Shown here piece by piece: positions 44,655-54,787 of a stretch of DNA of 64,000 nt. A program made the translations under genes and the position numbers. The stretch is from Sceloporus undulatus. Its lineage: Eukaryota > Chordata > Lepidosauria > Squamata > Phrynosomatidae. How positions within the stretch are numbered: position 1 is the first letter of the stretch; each line of letters begins with the position of its first letter. The notes under the pieces are model-generated. The model did not search any database. It saw only the letters and a program-made list of their open reading frames with translations, and had not been told where the DNA came from. Location: the NCBI RefSeq assembly GCF_019175285.1, contig NC_056522.1:236675781-236739780 (forward strand). Reading direction: 5' to 3'.

Positions 44655-44701
<47 letters not shown>

Positions 44702-45185
44702 TATTTTATTTGTAGACCACTTTTCCAAAGATCAAAGTGGTTTACAGTCGATAAAACCAAGTACATAAAACCAAGTACAACACATCTCATAAAAATCCAT
44801 ATTACAAATATACAATATATAACACTAAAAACTCCAAAACAGTCATTCAAAGGGTAAAGCAGAGAATTGATGGCAACAGAATACACAGCTTCATTCTTCA
44901 GGGGTGAAGGCTTGACAAAAGAGAAGGGTTTTCAATCTCTTTTTAAATGTTTCTAGGGGGGGTTGTCAGACGGAGCTCCTCAGGAAGATTAATCCACATC
45001 CGCGGGGCCGCCACTGAAAAGGCCTTTTGGGAAGTGGAGACATATTTGGATGAAGGGACTTCCAACAGTTTCTTCCCGGATGTACTGAGTGTGCGGGGTG
45101 GATTATATGGGGGGATGCAGTCCCTCAAGTAACTCAGGCCCAAGCCATATAGAGCTTTATAGGATCTTCTGCTGTGACACATAGC
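44655..45185 (-). mobile_element. L2-type LINE 3' end with (AAT)n tail
   Basis: The minus-strand frame 44943-45182 reads YKALYGLGLSYLRDCIPPYN, then KAFSVAAPRMWINLPEELRL, as in L2/CR1-clade ORF ends. It is followed by the 3' UTR ('gtagaccacttttccaaagatcaaagtggtttaca' on +) and about 15 AAT units at 44655-44700. Confidence 0.82.
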
Positions 45186-45299
45186 AAAGAAGCAGAGCGT
45201 AATCCAAGAATGTTAAAATGCTAAAATAACTGCTAAACGCTAAAATAAATCTGTTAATCTTGCCACAAGATAAACTCTTATTTTTATAGCAGTAAGACA

Positions 45300-45345
45300 G
45301 AAGCTCAAACTAGCATGCATGTGCATGTGTGCTAGTTTAAGCTTC
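45300..45345. repeat. Hairpin around a CATGCATG-type core
   Basis: 'gaagctcaaactagca' and 'tgctagtttaagcttc' form inverted arms around 'tgcatgtgcatgtg'. Confidence 0.75.
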
Positions 45346-46166
45346 TGTGCACATGCATGCACACACCTACAGGTCCACTTTTTAAAAGTGATTTAATAGT
45401 TGTTTACTTGCTAGCTAATATGCACTACACTGGTCTCAAGACTCTTTTGCTTCTGTGGGAGAAGACAAGCCCAGAAGCCCCAACCACAGCTTAACAGGGG
45501 AAGGCAGCTCCTCCTGAGAAACAAAATTGTCAAATTCCAGTTAGGCTGTGGCTGATGCAGCTGCATGACATGTCACAAAGAAACAATGCAGCGATGTACA
45601 GATGAGCCAGACTGGAGGTTTTGCTGGTGGCATCTTCCACAGCCAGCTACCAAGGCCTCATTCACACTGGCAGCATTGCGGGGGGGGGAGGGGGAAAGGG
45701 GGGGGGGGGGGGGGCTCCCAAATCTCTCTGGAAGCAAGTGCTGAGTACCAATCAGGGGCATTTTAACACAAATGCCCTCTTGGAGAATTCGGGTTTAAGG
45801 TGAAGGTGCCTGGCTATCAATCAAAGTTAGTTCCGCGATGGTCATAGGTGATGCTTCCAGAACTGATAGGGGCATCAGAAGTGTGCTTTCCACCCCTCCT
45901 TTTTTTTAAAGGACCAGGCGCCACTTGTCAAATTTAAAAACCTCTGGGGTGTGTGTGTGTGTTGTGGGCATTTGGTCAGTGTTGTAGGTTATGATCTGCC
46001 CTTGGCCCCATTTTCAACCCCAAAATGCAAGCTAATGCATCCTGTATCTCCCACTCCTTGCCACCCCAGAATGCCTCCTACATAGGTAATAATAATAACA
46101 ATAATATTAATTCCTCACCTCGGAATGCCAGAAAATGCTTTTTTTTTTTTTTTTTGCTCTCCCTAG

Positions 46167-46410
46167 GCTACCCCTGAATTCCTTAGAGACAGTAGCAAAA
46201 GCTGTATCAATTTGCCAATTTACATAATTGGAAAGAGAAACATTACACTCGATTGGTAACATTCATTCGCATTGCAGCAGTCATTCCAAAGGAAATAATA
46301 GGCTACCCTTCAGAGACAGTAGCAAAAGCTGTATCAATTTGCCAATTTACATAATTGGAAAGAGAAACATTACACTCGATTTGTAACATTCATTTGCATT
46401 GCAGCAGAAG
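46167..46410. repeat. 127-bp tandem duplication
   Basis: The block that begins AGAGACAGTAGCAAAAGCTG starts at 46185 and again at 46312; over about 100 bases the two copies differ at only a few positions. Confidence 0.93.
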
Positions 46411-46424
46411 AGCATAGACAGCCA

Positions 46425-46534
46425 AAAATATTATTTTAAAAAAATAAAATTCAAAGGGAAAAGGTCTCTGTTGGATCACAGAGGCTTGCCTTGTTGTAGC
46501 GCCCTGACCTGCCCCGAATTGACCCTTCCTCCTG

Positions 46535-46582
<48 letters not shown>

Positions 46583-46745
46583 AGCTATATTTCTATTGCC
46601 AAAAACATGCACATTTTTTGCCAAAAAACATGCACATTTTTTGCCAAAAATAATTTAAAAAAAATCAAAATCAAAGGGAAATGGTCCCTGATGGGACCAG
46701 AAGCTTGGCCTCCTCTGCCCCTCCCGACCTGCCCTGAATTGACCC
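46425..46745. repeat. Direct repeat of ~105 bp around a (CTAT)n tract
   Basis: 46425-46530 and 46647-46745 share the order 'aaaata.ttt.aaaaaaa..aaa.tcaaagggaaa.ggt', 'gaggcttgcc / gaagcttggcc' and 'gacctgccc.gaattgaccc'. Between them lie about 10 CTAT units (46539-46581) and two copies of 'catgcacattttttgccaaaaa'. Confidence 0.8.
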
Positions 46746-47110
46746 CGTCAGTCACCCCCTTTTTGCATCCTGTCACCCTTTGCCTCCAGATCTCCTTTTT
46801 TTCCTTCGGCTCTTTCCACCTCCACCTCCCCTTGGATGAGGGGAGGGAATTCTCTGCCCTCTACCCGCCCTCTGACCTTAATCCCTCCCTGAATTTGCCT
46901 CGATCATGATCGAGGGCAAGTTCATATTTCATGGAACCCGGGTCTTTTCAGAAAAGATGGATTTTAGCCCGATTCCCAATAACCCGCACTGAGGGGCATT
47001 TCCTTGTGCAAGCCTCGACATGAATTGTGAAAGAATCGGGCCCAGTATGAACTTCACGTGGAAGAATTGATTTCAAAACCGGTTTAAAAGGTAGTGTGAA
47101 TGGCCCTCAA

Positions 47111-48164
47111 AACAGGGTGGGATACATCTATAACATAAAGTGTCTGCCTGACAAACTTACTGACTACCTCTCTGTTACACTGCCCAAATCTACATGCTTG
47201 ATCACAGGGGCACCAAAGTATGTGTGTTTTCTCATGAGAGTTCCAAATGAAACAGTAGCTAAAGTTTTGGACATCATCCATCAGCTAGTTCAGATGTCAC
47301 ACACTCCACCTCTTCATTCATAGCTAAAAAGCTCTGTTCATACATAGACACTTCACTCCAGGCATCTAATTAAGTAGGCTTGGTCTACAAAACATGGTTT
47401 TTGGCCTGTTTGCCTTAGGATTGGGAATGCACATTTATGAACTGATTTTGACCAAACATGATATTCAGACTTCAGTTGATACCCCATTCATTTCTGTTTG
47501 AGTTCAAAATTCAGTTTTTCTTAATCTCTCTCTCAAATCCCTGGAAAATTCCTTGTTTGGGCCTACTCTGCAAGGAACACAGTGTGAAATAAATTTTAAT
47601 GACTGTTTGTTTAATTGAAATCATAAGCAAAATCATCAACATCAGTATAGTTGGGTAAATTTCCTCTTGCCTGATACTTGGAAGATATCTTTTAGGAGTG
47701 AAGTGAGTTTACACGCAACACTCTACTATGTGTTTCAGTAGCCCTGTACTCACTGTTTGAACTGCCTCATCTGAACCTGCTGCTGTTATCCATGTTTATT
47801 TACTTATATCATTAAGAAAATACAAAGATAATACAGTAAGCAGATATCAAATATATACTAATCCCATATATGCACTGGAAATATGTTTTGAACATACCCA
47901 AAATATTGCACATTTTGGTGAGTCTCTCAAGGAAGAATGTTTGATAGCAAATGGGCAACTCCTATAAATACCATTCTACCTGTGCTTATTGTTCCAATAT
48001 GGCCCAGAGATCATATTGTCTGAGATGAACAAGAGTCATAGGGAGATCCTATGAAGATGAAACATATGTGTAAGGCAAGGCTGGTGAAGGTCTCGTCCCC
48101 CAGACGTACTGGGAATTGGACTTCCAGCAGTCCTGCCAACATGGCTAACAGTCAGAGATTATTC
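47111..48164. other. Intergenic, no feature recognised
   Basis: No exon or repeat end seen, apart from an A/T-rich stretch near 47793-47850. Confidence 0.45.
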
Positions 48165-48971
48165 AAAGTTATAGCCATGTTCATCTGAATCAGTATGCAA
48201 AGTGATCTTGTTTTGAGGCTAACTGAGAGGAAGAAGTTGTAGCATTCTTCCTCTTAATTTAGTTGAGGACTAAATCTACATGGAGTAACGTGCTTAGGGA
48301 CAAACGTTTATACCTATGAATGAGCAGGCGATGTGAGTGAATAGCAATAGAAATGCAAAACTTGTGGGTATGATACATGTCACCCTCTGTCAACAATACC
48401 CTTTAGCACTCTACATTGGGCAAACAGGCCAGTCTCTGCACCAGAGGATAAATGGTCATAAATCAGACATTAGGATTTGGAATACACAAAAACCAATTGC
48501 AGAACACTTTAGTCTTCCTGGGCATTCCAACTCAGAACAACAGTACTCAAAAATACAAGGAAGACTAGAAAGATAAACAGAGGAATTGAAATATATTCAC
48601 AAACTCCAGTGCATTGACAGTGGGTCGAACAGAGACAATGGTTTCCTGGCACCCTGCATATATTATAACACTAGCTAACACCCCAACCTCATGAGGTCTC
48701 TCTTAGCCAATTTATCACATTTCTTTTCTGGTTCTCGGCCAGCAGCACACTATATTCCAATAACTCCCTCCACCATTCATAGGATTAGCTACTCACTTTG
48801 GCTATAGGCATTATCTTTCCTCCTGCCTTTGTCCCCCAGTTGCCATCATTAAAATGGAACTTACCATCTCATCACCATGAGTTGTGCATTTATAATTCAT
48901 ACCTCTTCATTCATAGCTATAAAGTTCTGTTCCTAGGCATCTCACTCCAGGCATCTGATGAAGTAGACATA

Positions 48972-49193
48972 GGAGACTGTCGCACTACATTCTTAAAGAA
49001 TTGCTATTCCACTTTAACTGCTCTGGCTGCCTCCTGTTACATTCTGGAATTTTCAGTTTAGGAAGAGGCATTTAGAATATTCAGCCAGAGAGCTCTTAGG
49101 CCTCACTGAACTACAAACTCCAGAATGCAACAGGAGGCAGCCACAACAGCTAAAATGGAATATCAACGCTTTGAGTGTAATACAATAATCTCC
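48972..49193. mobile_element. Family-B palindromic element inside Penelope
   Basis: Left end GGAGACTGTCGCACTACATT, right end AATACAATAATCTCC. The flanks are GTAGAC-ATA and TTA-GTCTAC; the uninterrupted Penelope text has GTAGACTTAGTCTAC-type sequence, so the target was TTA and was duplicated. Confidence 0.85.
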
Positions 49194-49233
49194 TTAGTCT
49201 ACAAAAGTTTATGCTACCAACCTCTTTCTCTTA

Positions 49234-49441
49234 GGGCCCAAACAGACACACCAAAATAAAGCTGCTTCAGGTCACTTTGGAGGTATGCTTTTTCAATGAT
49301 GCATGAGTCCTAAGAGGCTGAAAGCTGCGGCAAAGCCACGCTCCAGTCCTAAGGACTGGAGTGCGGCTTTGGCACAGTTTCTGGCCTCTTAAGATGCCAG
49401 TGACCCATAGCAGCTTTATTTTGGCCTGTCTGTTCGGTCCC
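49234..49441. mobile_element. Family-C palindromic element inside Penelope
   Basis: Ends GGGCCCAAACAGACACACC and GGCCTGTCTGTTCGGTCCC are inverted repeats, with the 'aaaataaagctgcttcaggtcactttggaggtatgc' arm. TTA precedes (49231-49233); TCG follows, so the duplication, if real, has changed. Confidence 0.78.
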
Positions 49442-49475
49442 TCGGTTAGTCACAAAGGTGCTACAAAATCCCTCT

Positions 49476-50396
49476 GCAGTAACAGATTATGGTTGATGTA
49501 GGCCAACAATATCTGGTAAACCATAGGTTAGTTGTCCCTGGTTTAAGATTTGTAAAATCCAAGATCTTTATTAGACTTCTTAAATCAAGAGCATTACCTT
49601 GAATTAGGACCTGAAGGCAATAGGAAATTGGGGGGAAAGATGGAAAACATCCAGGCAACCCAGCTTCCTTCTTGTACAAGCCTGAAGAAGCCAGATTTTC
49701 CCAGGTTATATTACAGTAGCCTAGTTTCTGATCACAAAGCTACAAACACCAGCTGCAATGTCTGAAAGAATCACAATATTTTCAAGAAAATAAGCTGGTT
49801 AAAAATTCTCCTGAATATCATTGATAGCTGATTTTCTAAGATTCCAGGCTCCAAAATTCTAGCATAGATGGATCACAGTCTGTAGCTGCAGCTGGTTACG
49901 GCTGCAGTGTTGTTGTTCTAGGAATATTTGTTCTTGTAATTTAAAAGGAAGCTTGTAGTCTACAAGATGTCCCCAGACAACACAGCATCTCCCCAAGGAC
50001 CAAACACACTCATGAGTCATGTCTGGCCCCAAACCACTGTATGCAGCATTATATTCAACAGAACAAAACAATTTTTAAAAACCTTTTAATCTAAAAGGCA
50101 AATTCAGTGAGGCTATGAGCAAGGAAGAAAAATGGTGCACTCAAAAGGAAAAAATAAGCCAGACAAGAAGAGGCACACTTTTCCATGATCAGGAAAGGAA
50201 TCTTCATGCTTCTTGTGAAAAACTTCAGCTGTTAATAAAATCCAAGTCGTAGCCCAAGCCAAGTCTTAAGCAGAACTAATTTAAGAGTCATGTTTGACTT
50301 TCATATCCATAATCACCACACTTGATGAGATAAGTGTGGGCTTTCCAGTTACTTCTGAGTAAGCAATTGGTACTTTTCCTGCTTGCACTAGATTCA
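49476..50396 (-). other. SCTR: SCTR 3' UTR and flank
   Basis: On the minus strand ATTAAA lies at 50084-50089 and AATAAA at 49566-49571; either could serve as the polyadenylation signal. No repeat is recognised. Confidence 0.4.
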
Positions 50397-50579
50397 TTAC
50401 AAATTACTTACATTTAGGATGGAGAGCCTCCTCTCCTCTTGAGGACTGGGCTTCAGCAGTTGCAGTACCTGAGTGAGCCCACTGGCTTCATTATGAAAGG
50501 AGCTGCTGTGATGCTTATGTGAAAGGACCCGTTTCCTTAAGTGCCACTGCTGCCACTTCCTGTGAATCTCCTGCTGGAC
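50397..50579 (-). CDS. SCTR: SCTR (secretin receptor) last coding exon
   Basis: The secretin receptor is a class B1 G-protein-coupled receptor that raises cAMP when secretin binds. Read on the minus strand after TTTAG (50580-50584), the exon gives [20 protein letters not shown] and ends LSILNVSNL with TAA at 50397-50399. The KWQQWHL block is the mark of SCTR's helix 8 region. The tail is Ser- and His-rich, as expected for a site of phosphorylation, and differs from the mammalian tail. Frame intact. Confidence 0.96.
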   Translation of the reverse strand, partial: VQQEIHRKWQQWHLRKRVLSHKHHSSSFHNEASGLTQVLQLLKPSPQEERRLSILNVSNL

Positions 50580-51708
50580 CTAAACAAAAAGTGTCAGAGT
50601 GGCTGTAAAGACTACAGCATTCCTAAAAGAAATCCAGATTATCTGCCAGAGGCAATAGCCTCTCAGTTCAGCAACAAAGAATTACTGTAGGACCATCTTT
50701 AAAATGAACAGATTCTTACTGTCTGAGCTCTAATATGTTAGTCTTAAAAGGAGCCACAGAACAACTTTGTTGTTCTGCTGCAAGAGGCTAACATGGCTAC
50801 TCTGTTGGAAATTACAGTGGCTTGGTGTTTGTAAAGCAACAATTTACTTTACCAGCTCTTCACAATCAATGTAAGAGTGACAAATCTATACAGTGTGATA
50901 TCACTACCTCCAGTGCTGTGATCTAATGTAGGTAGCTCCAATTTTTCATCTACTTTGAAATGTAACTGTCTCTTTAAGGATGCATCCATACCGATTGAAA
51001 CATCCCAGATCTTTCCCATTTTATACTGAATTAAAATAAGCTAATCTGGGGAGCTGGTATAAAAAAATCTCCAATTGTATCAGAACTGACAGAAAATATT
51101 CAGGGATAAACAAAATGGGAACAGGAAAAACATCAGGGACTCTGGATCACTTTGGATGTGCCCTAAGTAAGTCAAGTGCAGGAGGGAGAAAATAAAACCA
51201 GTAATCCACACTAGGGCAAATGAGGGGCTGTGGCCTGGGAAGAGCCAAGAAATTTGGAGCAAGAGTCCTGAATATCTGAATATTTGGCCTGTTTTCAGAA
51301 AATATCTCCCTATTCCCACCCTACAGAAAGTTGTCGTCTTTTTACTGCTTATACTTTCTGCACCTTTAACAGGATCCTGACACACAGTAATTTAGTTACC
51401 GATTTTTAAGACACCATTACTTTATCTTAAAAGCTTTATTATATGTGCTCTCTTATTATGGCTGTAATAGTAAAGAAGAAGAAAATCTGGCATGAGTCAC
51501 ATGGGAAGTGATCATCTGATAGCAAGTGGTAAAATGGAAAGATGCATCTTATACAGAGCTTGGAAGAGTTATTATTTTGAAATACAGTCTGCAGAATCCT
51601 TCATGCTGGCTCTATTGGCTGAGGGATTCTGGGGACTGTACCCCAAAAAGTAACTTTCCTAAACTCTGGCTTTATGCTTTAGTCAAATTCAGCATGTGAG
51701 AAACTCAC
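50580..51708 (-). other. SCTR: SCTR intron 12
   Basis: No repeat or exon is recognised. Confidence 0.6.
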
Positions 51709-51750
51709 CTCACCATTAAGGAAACAGTAAAGCACAGCCACAGCAAAGCC
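51709..51750 (-). CDS. SCTR: SCTR 42-bp exon, transmembrane helix 7
   Basis: Minus strand: acceptor CAG at 51751-51753, then GFAVAVLYCFLNGE, then GTGAGT. A 42-bp exon with this content is invariant in secretin-family receptors and covers the end of TM7 and the turn into helix 8. Phase 0 on both sides. Confidence 0.97.
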
Positions 51751-52586
51751 CTGAAACAAATGAGGCCCATATCAGTTCTGCAGTATACAATTGCAAATGC
51801 TAGGTTGGTATTCTAGAGTAAATATGGAATTTCAAGAAAATATATGTAAACTTTCCTGGCATGCAGTGTGCTATCATCTATGAAGATAAAACCATTGCTT
51901 GTGTTTTGGCTCCAAAAGCTAAAGCTGCAATCGTATAAGCATTTTGGGGGGAGGAAGTCCCATTGAAATCAATTGATCTGTTTTTGAGAAGACATATATA
52001 GGATTGCACCATGCTGAAACAACCAGTTGTCTTAAAAAGTTGCAGTGTTTTCAGACTCAGATTTTTCTTGCAACAGAGGCATTGTCAGAGCAACACAAAA
52101 ATAGAAGAAAACGAAATAAATCCTTGTTTCATCACTTGTAAGGGCTCTCTGGGCTGCTGATCTAATCAGGGGATAAATGGCAGGGTTTATATTATATCAT
52201 GATGCCCAACCTGATGTATAGCTTTAAAAGTGACCAAAGTTTAGAAATGACAAATGCTTGTCTCTGTGATCAAGGTGGTATCTTTATTCCTTGTGCATCC
52301 CAGGTGACCCTAATCTAGTAAAACAAGAATACAAGCAATCCTTACGTTTGTTCTGTGTTTGCTTGAAAAAATTACAAAAGGTGCAACCCTGTATGTTTCA
52401 TCTGAGAGAGAAGGGCAGAAAGTAACTTTAAAGAAGAAGCAGTAAAACTGGTCCTCTCCCCCAAACCACCTTTTTTTTTTTAATTTTGGCAAGACGTGCA
52501 CCATTTAATTATCAAGAAATAATCAATTTTTCAAAACCAGAGGCAGTGTTTTGGCCTTTCAAAGAAGTATAATTGAAAGTAACTAC

Positions 52587-52635
<49 letters not shown>

Positions 52636-52737
52636 AGTTTTTAAGTGTGGTCCCTACCAGGTTTTTTGCAGTCCCACAAAGTGTAATGAATTAGCCCTCA
52701 GACACCCCCAATAGTAGCCTTTTAATAAGTATGTTAC
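51751..52737 (-). other. SCTR: SCTR intron 11 with (ATT)n
   Basis: Contains about 15 ATT units at 52588-52634; otherwise nothing recognised. Confidence 0.6.
52588..52634. repeat. (ATT)n microsatellite
   Basis: Pure ATT run of about 15 units in SCTR intron 11. Confidence 0.95.
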
Positions 52738-52876
52738 CTGAAAAGATCCTATGGCTTTTTCAAACAGAACCTGGATCTCCATGGTGCCATTTGTGGTATC
52801 AAATGGGAAAAAAGCAAATATGATGTAATGGACTCCAAAGAGAGGGATGAGTACAAGTGTTGATTTAGCAAGTCTC
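52738..52876 (-). CDS. SCTR: SCTR exon, transmembrane helix 6 to start of 7
   Basis: Minus strand: acceptor CTTCTAG, one base that completes a Lys codon, then [20 protein letters not shown] (ICL3 end and TM6, with the conserved RLAKSTL and LIPLFG(V/I)HY motifs), an extracellular loop 3 with the sequon NGT, then [15 protein letters not shown], donor GTAACA. 139 bp; 46 codons, slightly longer loop than human. Confidence 0.96.
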
Positions 52877-53150
52877 CTAGAAGTAAAGACAAAGACGACT
52901 GAGCAGTGTATAAAATAGGAGTGGGAACATATTAAATATTGGCCTCAGAATTCAGTTAGAATCTATGCTGGCATAAGGAACTTTTCAGCTCCCCTGCCTG
53001 ATGTTTTAGACTACAGCTCCTACAATCCCTTACATACGGCCATGTGATGGGTCTGATTTAAGTTGCTTGCACAAAAAGGCACACAGATATGTATTTGGAA
53101 GCTAGCAATCCCCCTCCCACATGCCCTGTCATAACACAACAGAGAAAGAG

Positions 53151-53367
53151 GGCTTTTTCACGCCACATAATTATAGCACTTGGATTCCACTTTGACTGTC
53201 TTGGCTGCATCTCGTGGAATCCTGGAATTTATTGTTGGTCAGAGGAACCAGAGGAGCTCTCTGGCTGAGACTTCAGAAGGCTCTTACCTCAGCTTCCAAT
53301 CCCAGGATCCCAGAAGATGTAACCAAAGTTGAATCATAGCACTGTAACTGTATAGTGTGAAAGGGCC
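53151..53367. mobile_element. Palindromic DNA element (family B) in SCTR intron
   Basis: Ends GGCTTTTTCACGCCACAT and ATAGTGTGAAAGGGCC are inverted; inner arms 'ggaatcctggaatttattgtt' and 'caatcccaggatccc'. Confidence 0.65.
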
Positions 53368-53425
53368 TCAAAGCAGTGACTGCACTTCCAAGAGTTTCAG
53401 GGTCATTCTATGCAAAGTAAGCATG

Positions 53426-53972
53426 GCGGGTTACAGACCGCCCATTTGGGGCGGTCTGGACCCGCCCCTTTCCCCACCGGAGCAGGGCCTCAGTGGCCAG
53501 AACGGCAGCCACTGAGGCCCCGATCCGCCGCTTTTCGGGCTGCGGGGAAGCGGCAAAAGGCCGCTTCCCCACAGCCTGAAAAAGGGGTGTCCCTGGGGCT
53601 TCAAGCCCCAAGGACACCCTTCGGCGGCGGGGAGCAGAGAAAGGGGCCGCTTGGCCCCTTTCTCGTTTAGTCCGCTGGGCGCAGCCGTCTGAAGGCTGCG
53701 CCCAGCGGACTAAACCCGGAAGGAGCTCCGAAACAGAGCTCCTTCCTGCTCCGTGTCCAGGGCGCACTAAGCGCCCTGGCGCGGAGCTACTACGTCATGG
53801 ACGCACCGCCCCATCTAAAGGCGGCGTGGCCATGACGTACTCACGGCGGCGGCCGTGCGGAAGCACCGCCCTTTCGTAACCCTAGTTAGGGTTAGGGCGG
53901 TGTGGAAGCACCGCCCTTTCGTAACCCTAGTGCGTGACGAATACGCACTTAAGTGCCGGTCTGTAACCAGCC
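53426..53972. mobile_element. GC-rich foldback DNA element
   Basis: Ends GCGGGTTACAGACCGCC and GGTCTGTAACCAGCC are inverted repeats. The 547-bp inside is far richer in G+C than the flanks, has a perfect palindrome (53668-53710), further hairpins such as GGAGCTC...GAGCTCC, and telomere-like TTAGGGTTAGGG near 53887. Open frames on both strands follow from the composition. Confidence 0.65.
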
Positions 53973-54534
53973 CAATATAGTGTTACCTTTCAGAATGCCT
54001 TTTGGTTCTTTTTGATACACATTTTTTGGTAGCTCAAATACACATCATGGAATAGACTGCCTTCCTCTCCTTCCTTTACACCATTTTAAATAAGCTGGTG
54101 TCTTCTGTAGATTTAGACTACATTTCCAATAAACCACTTCCAGGAGGGCAATAATGAAGGAATATGGGAGAAAAACAACCAGAAGGCATCAGATTGTTTT
54201 TGTTATTCTGAAATGACATATGCAAAGCCTCAGCTCTTTAAAAAAGAGTTGAGTTTCTTTTTTTCAGTGCCTTGAGGTCTGCACCCATTTCTATGCTCCA
54301 CTGATACCACCCAGGTGACTGCAAGGATCAGGTACCTTAAAGAAAAGTACAGGTAGTTTTGGAATCAGTGACTTTGCTGGGGTGAGTCAGCTTACCAGAG
54401 AAGTTAGCCCAAGACATATTGGTGCATGTGCTGACATACAGGCATTTAAATCTTTTCTGCAGTGACATCTTTTTTGCTGCTGTTGTACTTATTTCTGAAG
54501 CAGAATCAAGAGGCCAACTTGTATTGTAACTTAC

Positions 54535-54626
54535 TTGTATTGATTAGAATCCTTGCCTCTTCCATCTGGCCATCGAAGCTTGCTCATCAAAATTCTTACA
54601 ATATTAACAAACAGAATAAAATTGAT
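54535..54626 (-). CDS. SCTR: SCTR 92-bp exon, end of TM5 and loop 3
   Basis: Minus strand: T-rich tract, CAG at 54627-54629, then [20 protein letters not shown] and [11 protein letters not shown], donor GTAAGT. 92 bp is the family's usual size for this exon, and INFILF.NI.RIL matches SCTR closely. It contains the third intracellular loop, which couples to Gs. Confidence 0.96.
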
Positions 54627-54720
54627 CTGCCAAAAAAAAAAAAGCCACATCTAAAATTCATATTTTGAAGAACAGGTTACTCTTCAGCCTTAGAAACATA
54701 CAACTATTGAACAGACTTAC

Positions 54721-54787
54721 AACAATAGAGATCACCACAGGACCTTGAATGATCCACCGGGCATATGTAAGATGAGTATCCCAGCAT
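54721..54787 (-). CDS. SCTR: SCTR exon, extracellular loop 2 and TM5
   Basis: Minus strand: acceptor CTTCACAG, one base, then CWDTHLTYARWIIQGPVVIS and IV, donor GTAAGT. The CW motif holds the conserved loop-2 Cys that bonds to TM3, followed by the WIIRGP-like block of class B receptors. Frame intact. Confidence 0.95.

Larger units (their letters stand above)
45654..47107. mobile_element. 1.45-kb DNA element with short inverted ends
   Basis: Ends GGCCTCATTCACACT and AGTGTGAATGGCCCT are imperfect inverted repeats, with CAA on both sides (45651-45653, 47108-47110). Inside are a G-rich run (45677-45714), a 127-bp tandem duplication, a 105-bp direct repeat and a (CTAT)n tract. No transposase frame is recognised. 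The ends resemble those of family B. Confidence 0.55.
48165..49475 (+). mobile_element. Penelope element 3' half with GIY-YIG domain, holding two insertions
   Basis: An open frame 48337-48576 reads LALYIGQTGQSLHQRINGHK, then KPIAEHFSLPGHSNSEQ, the GIY-YIG endonuclease domain of Penelope elements. The 3' end ('ccaggcatctgatgaagtagac' ... 'gtctacaaaagtttatgctacc' ... 'gttagtcacaaaggtgctacaaaatccctctgca') is cut by two palindromic elements. The reverse transcriptase is not present. Confidence 0.85.
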
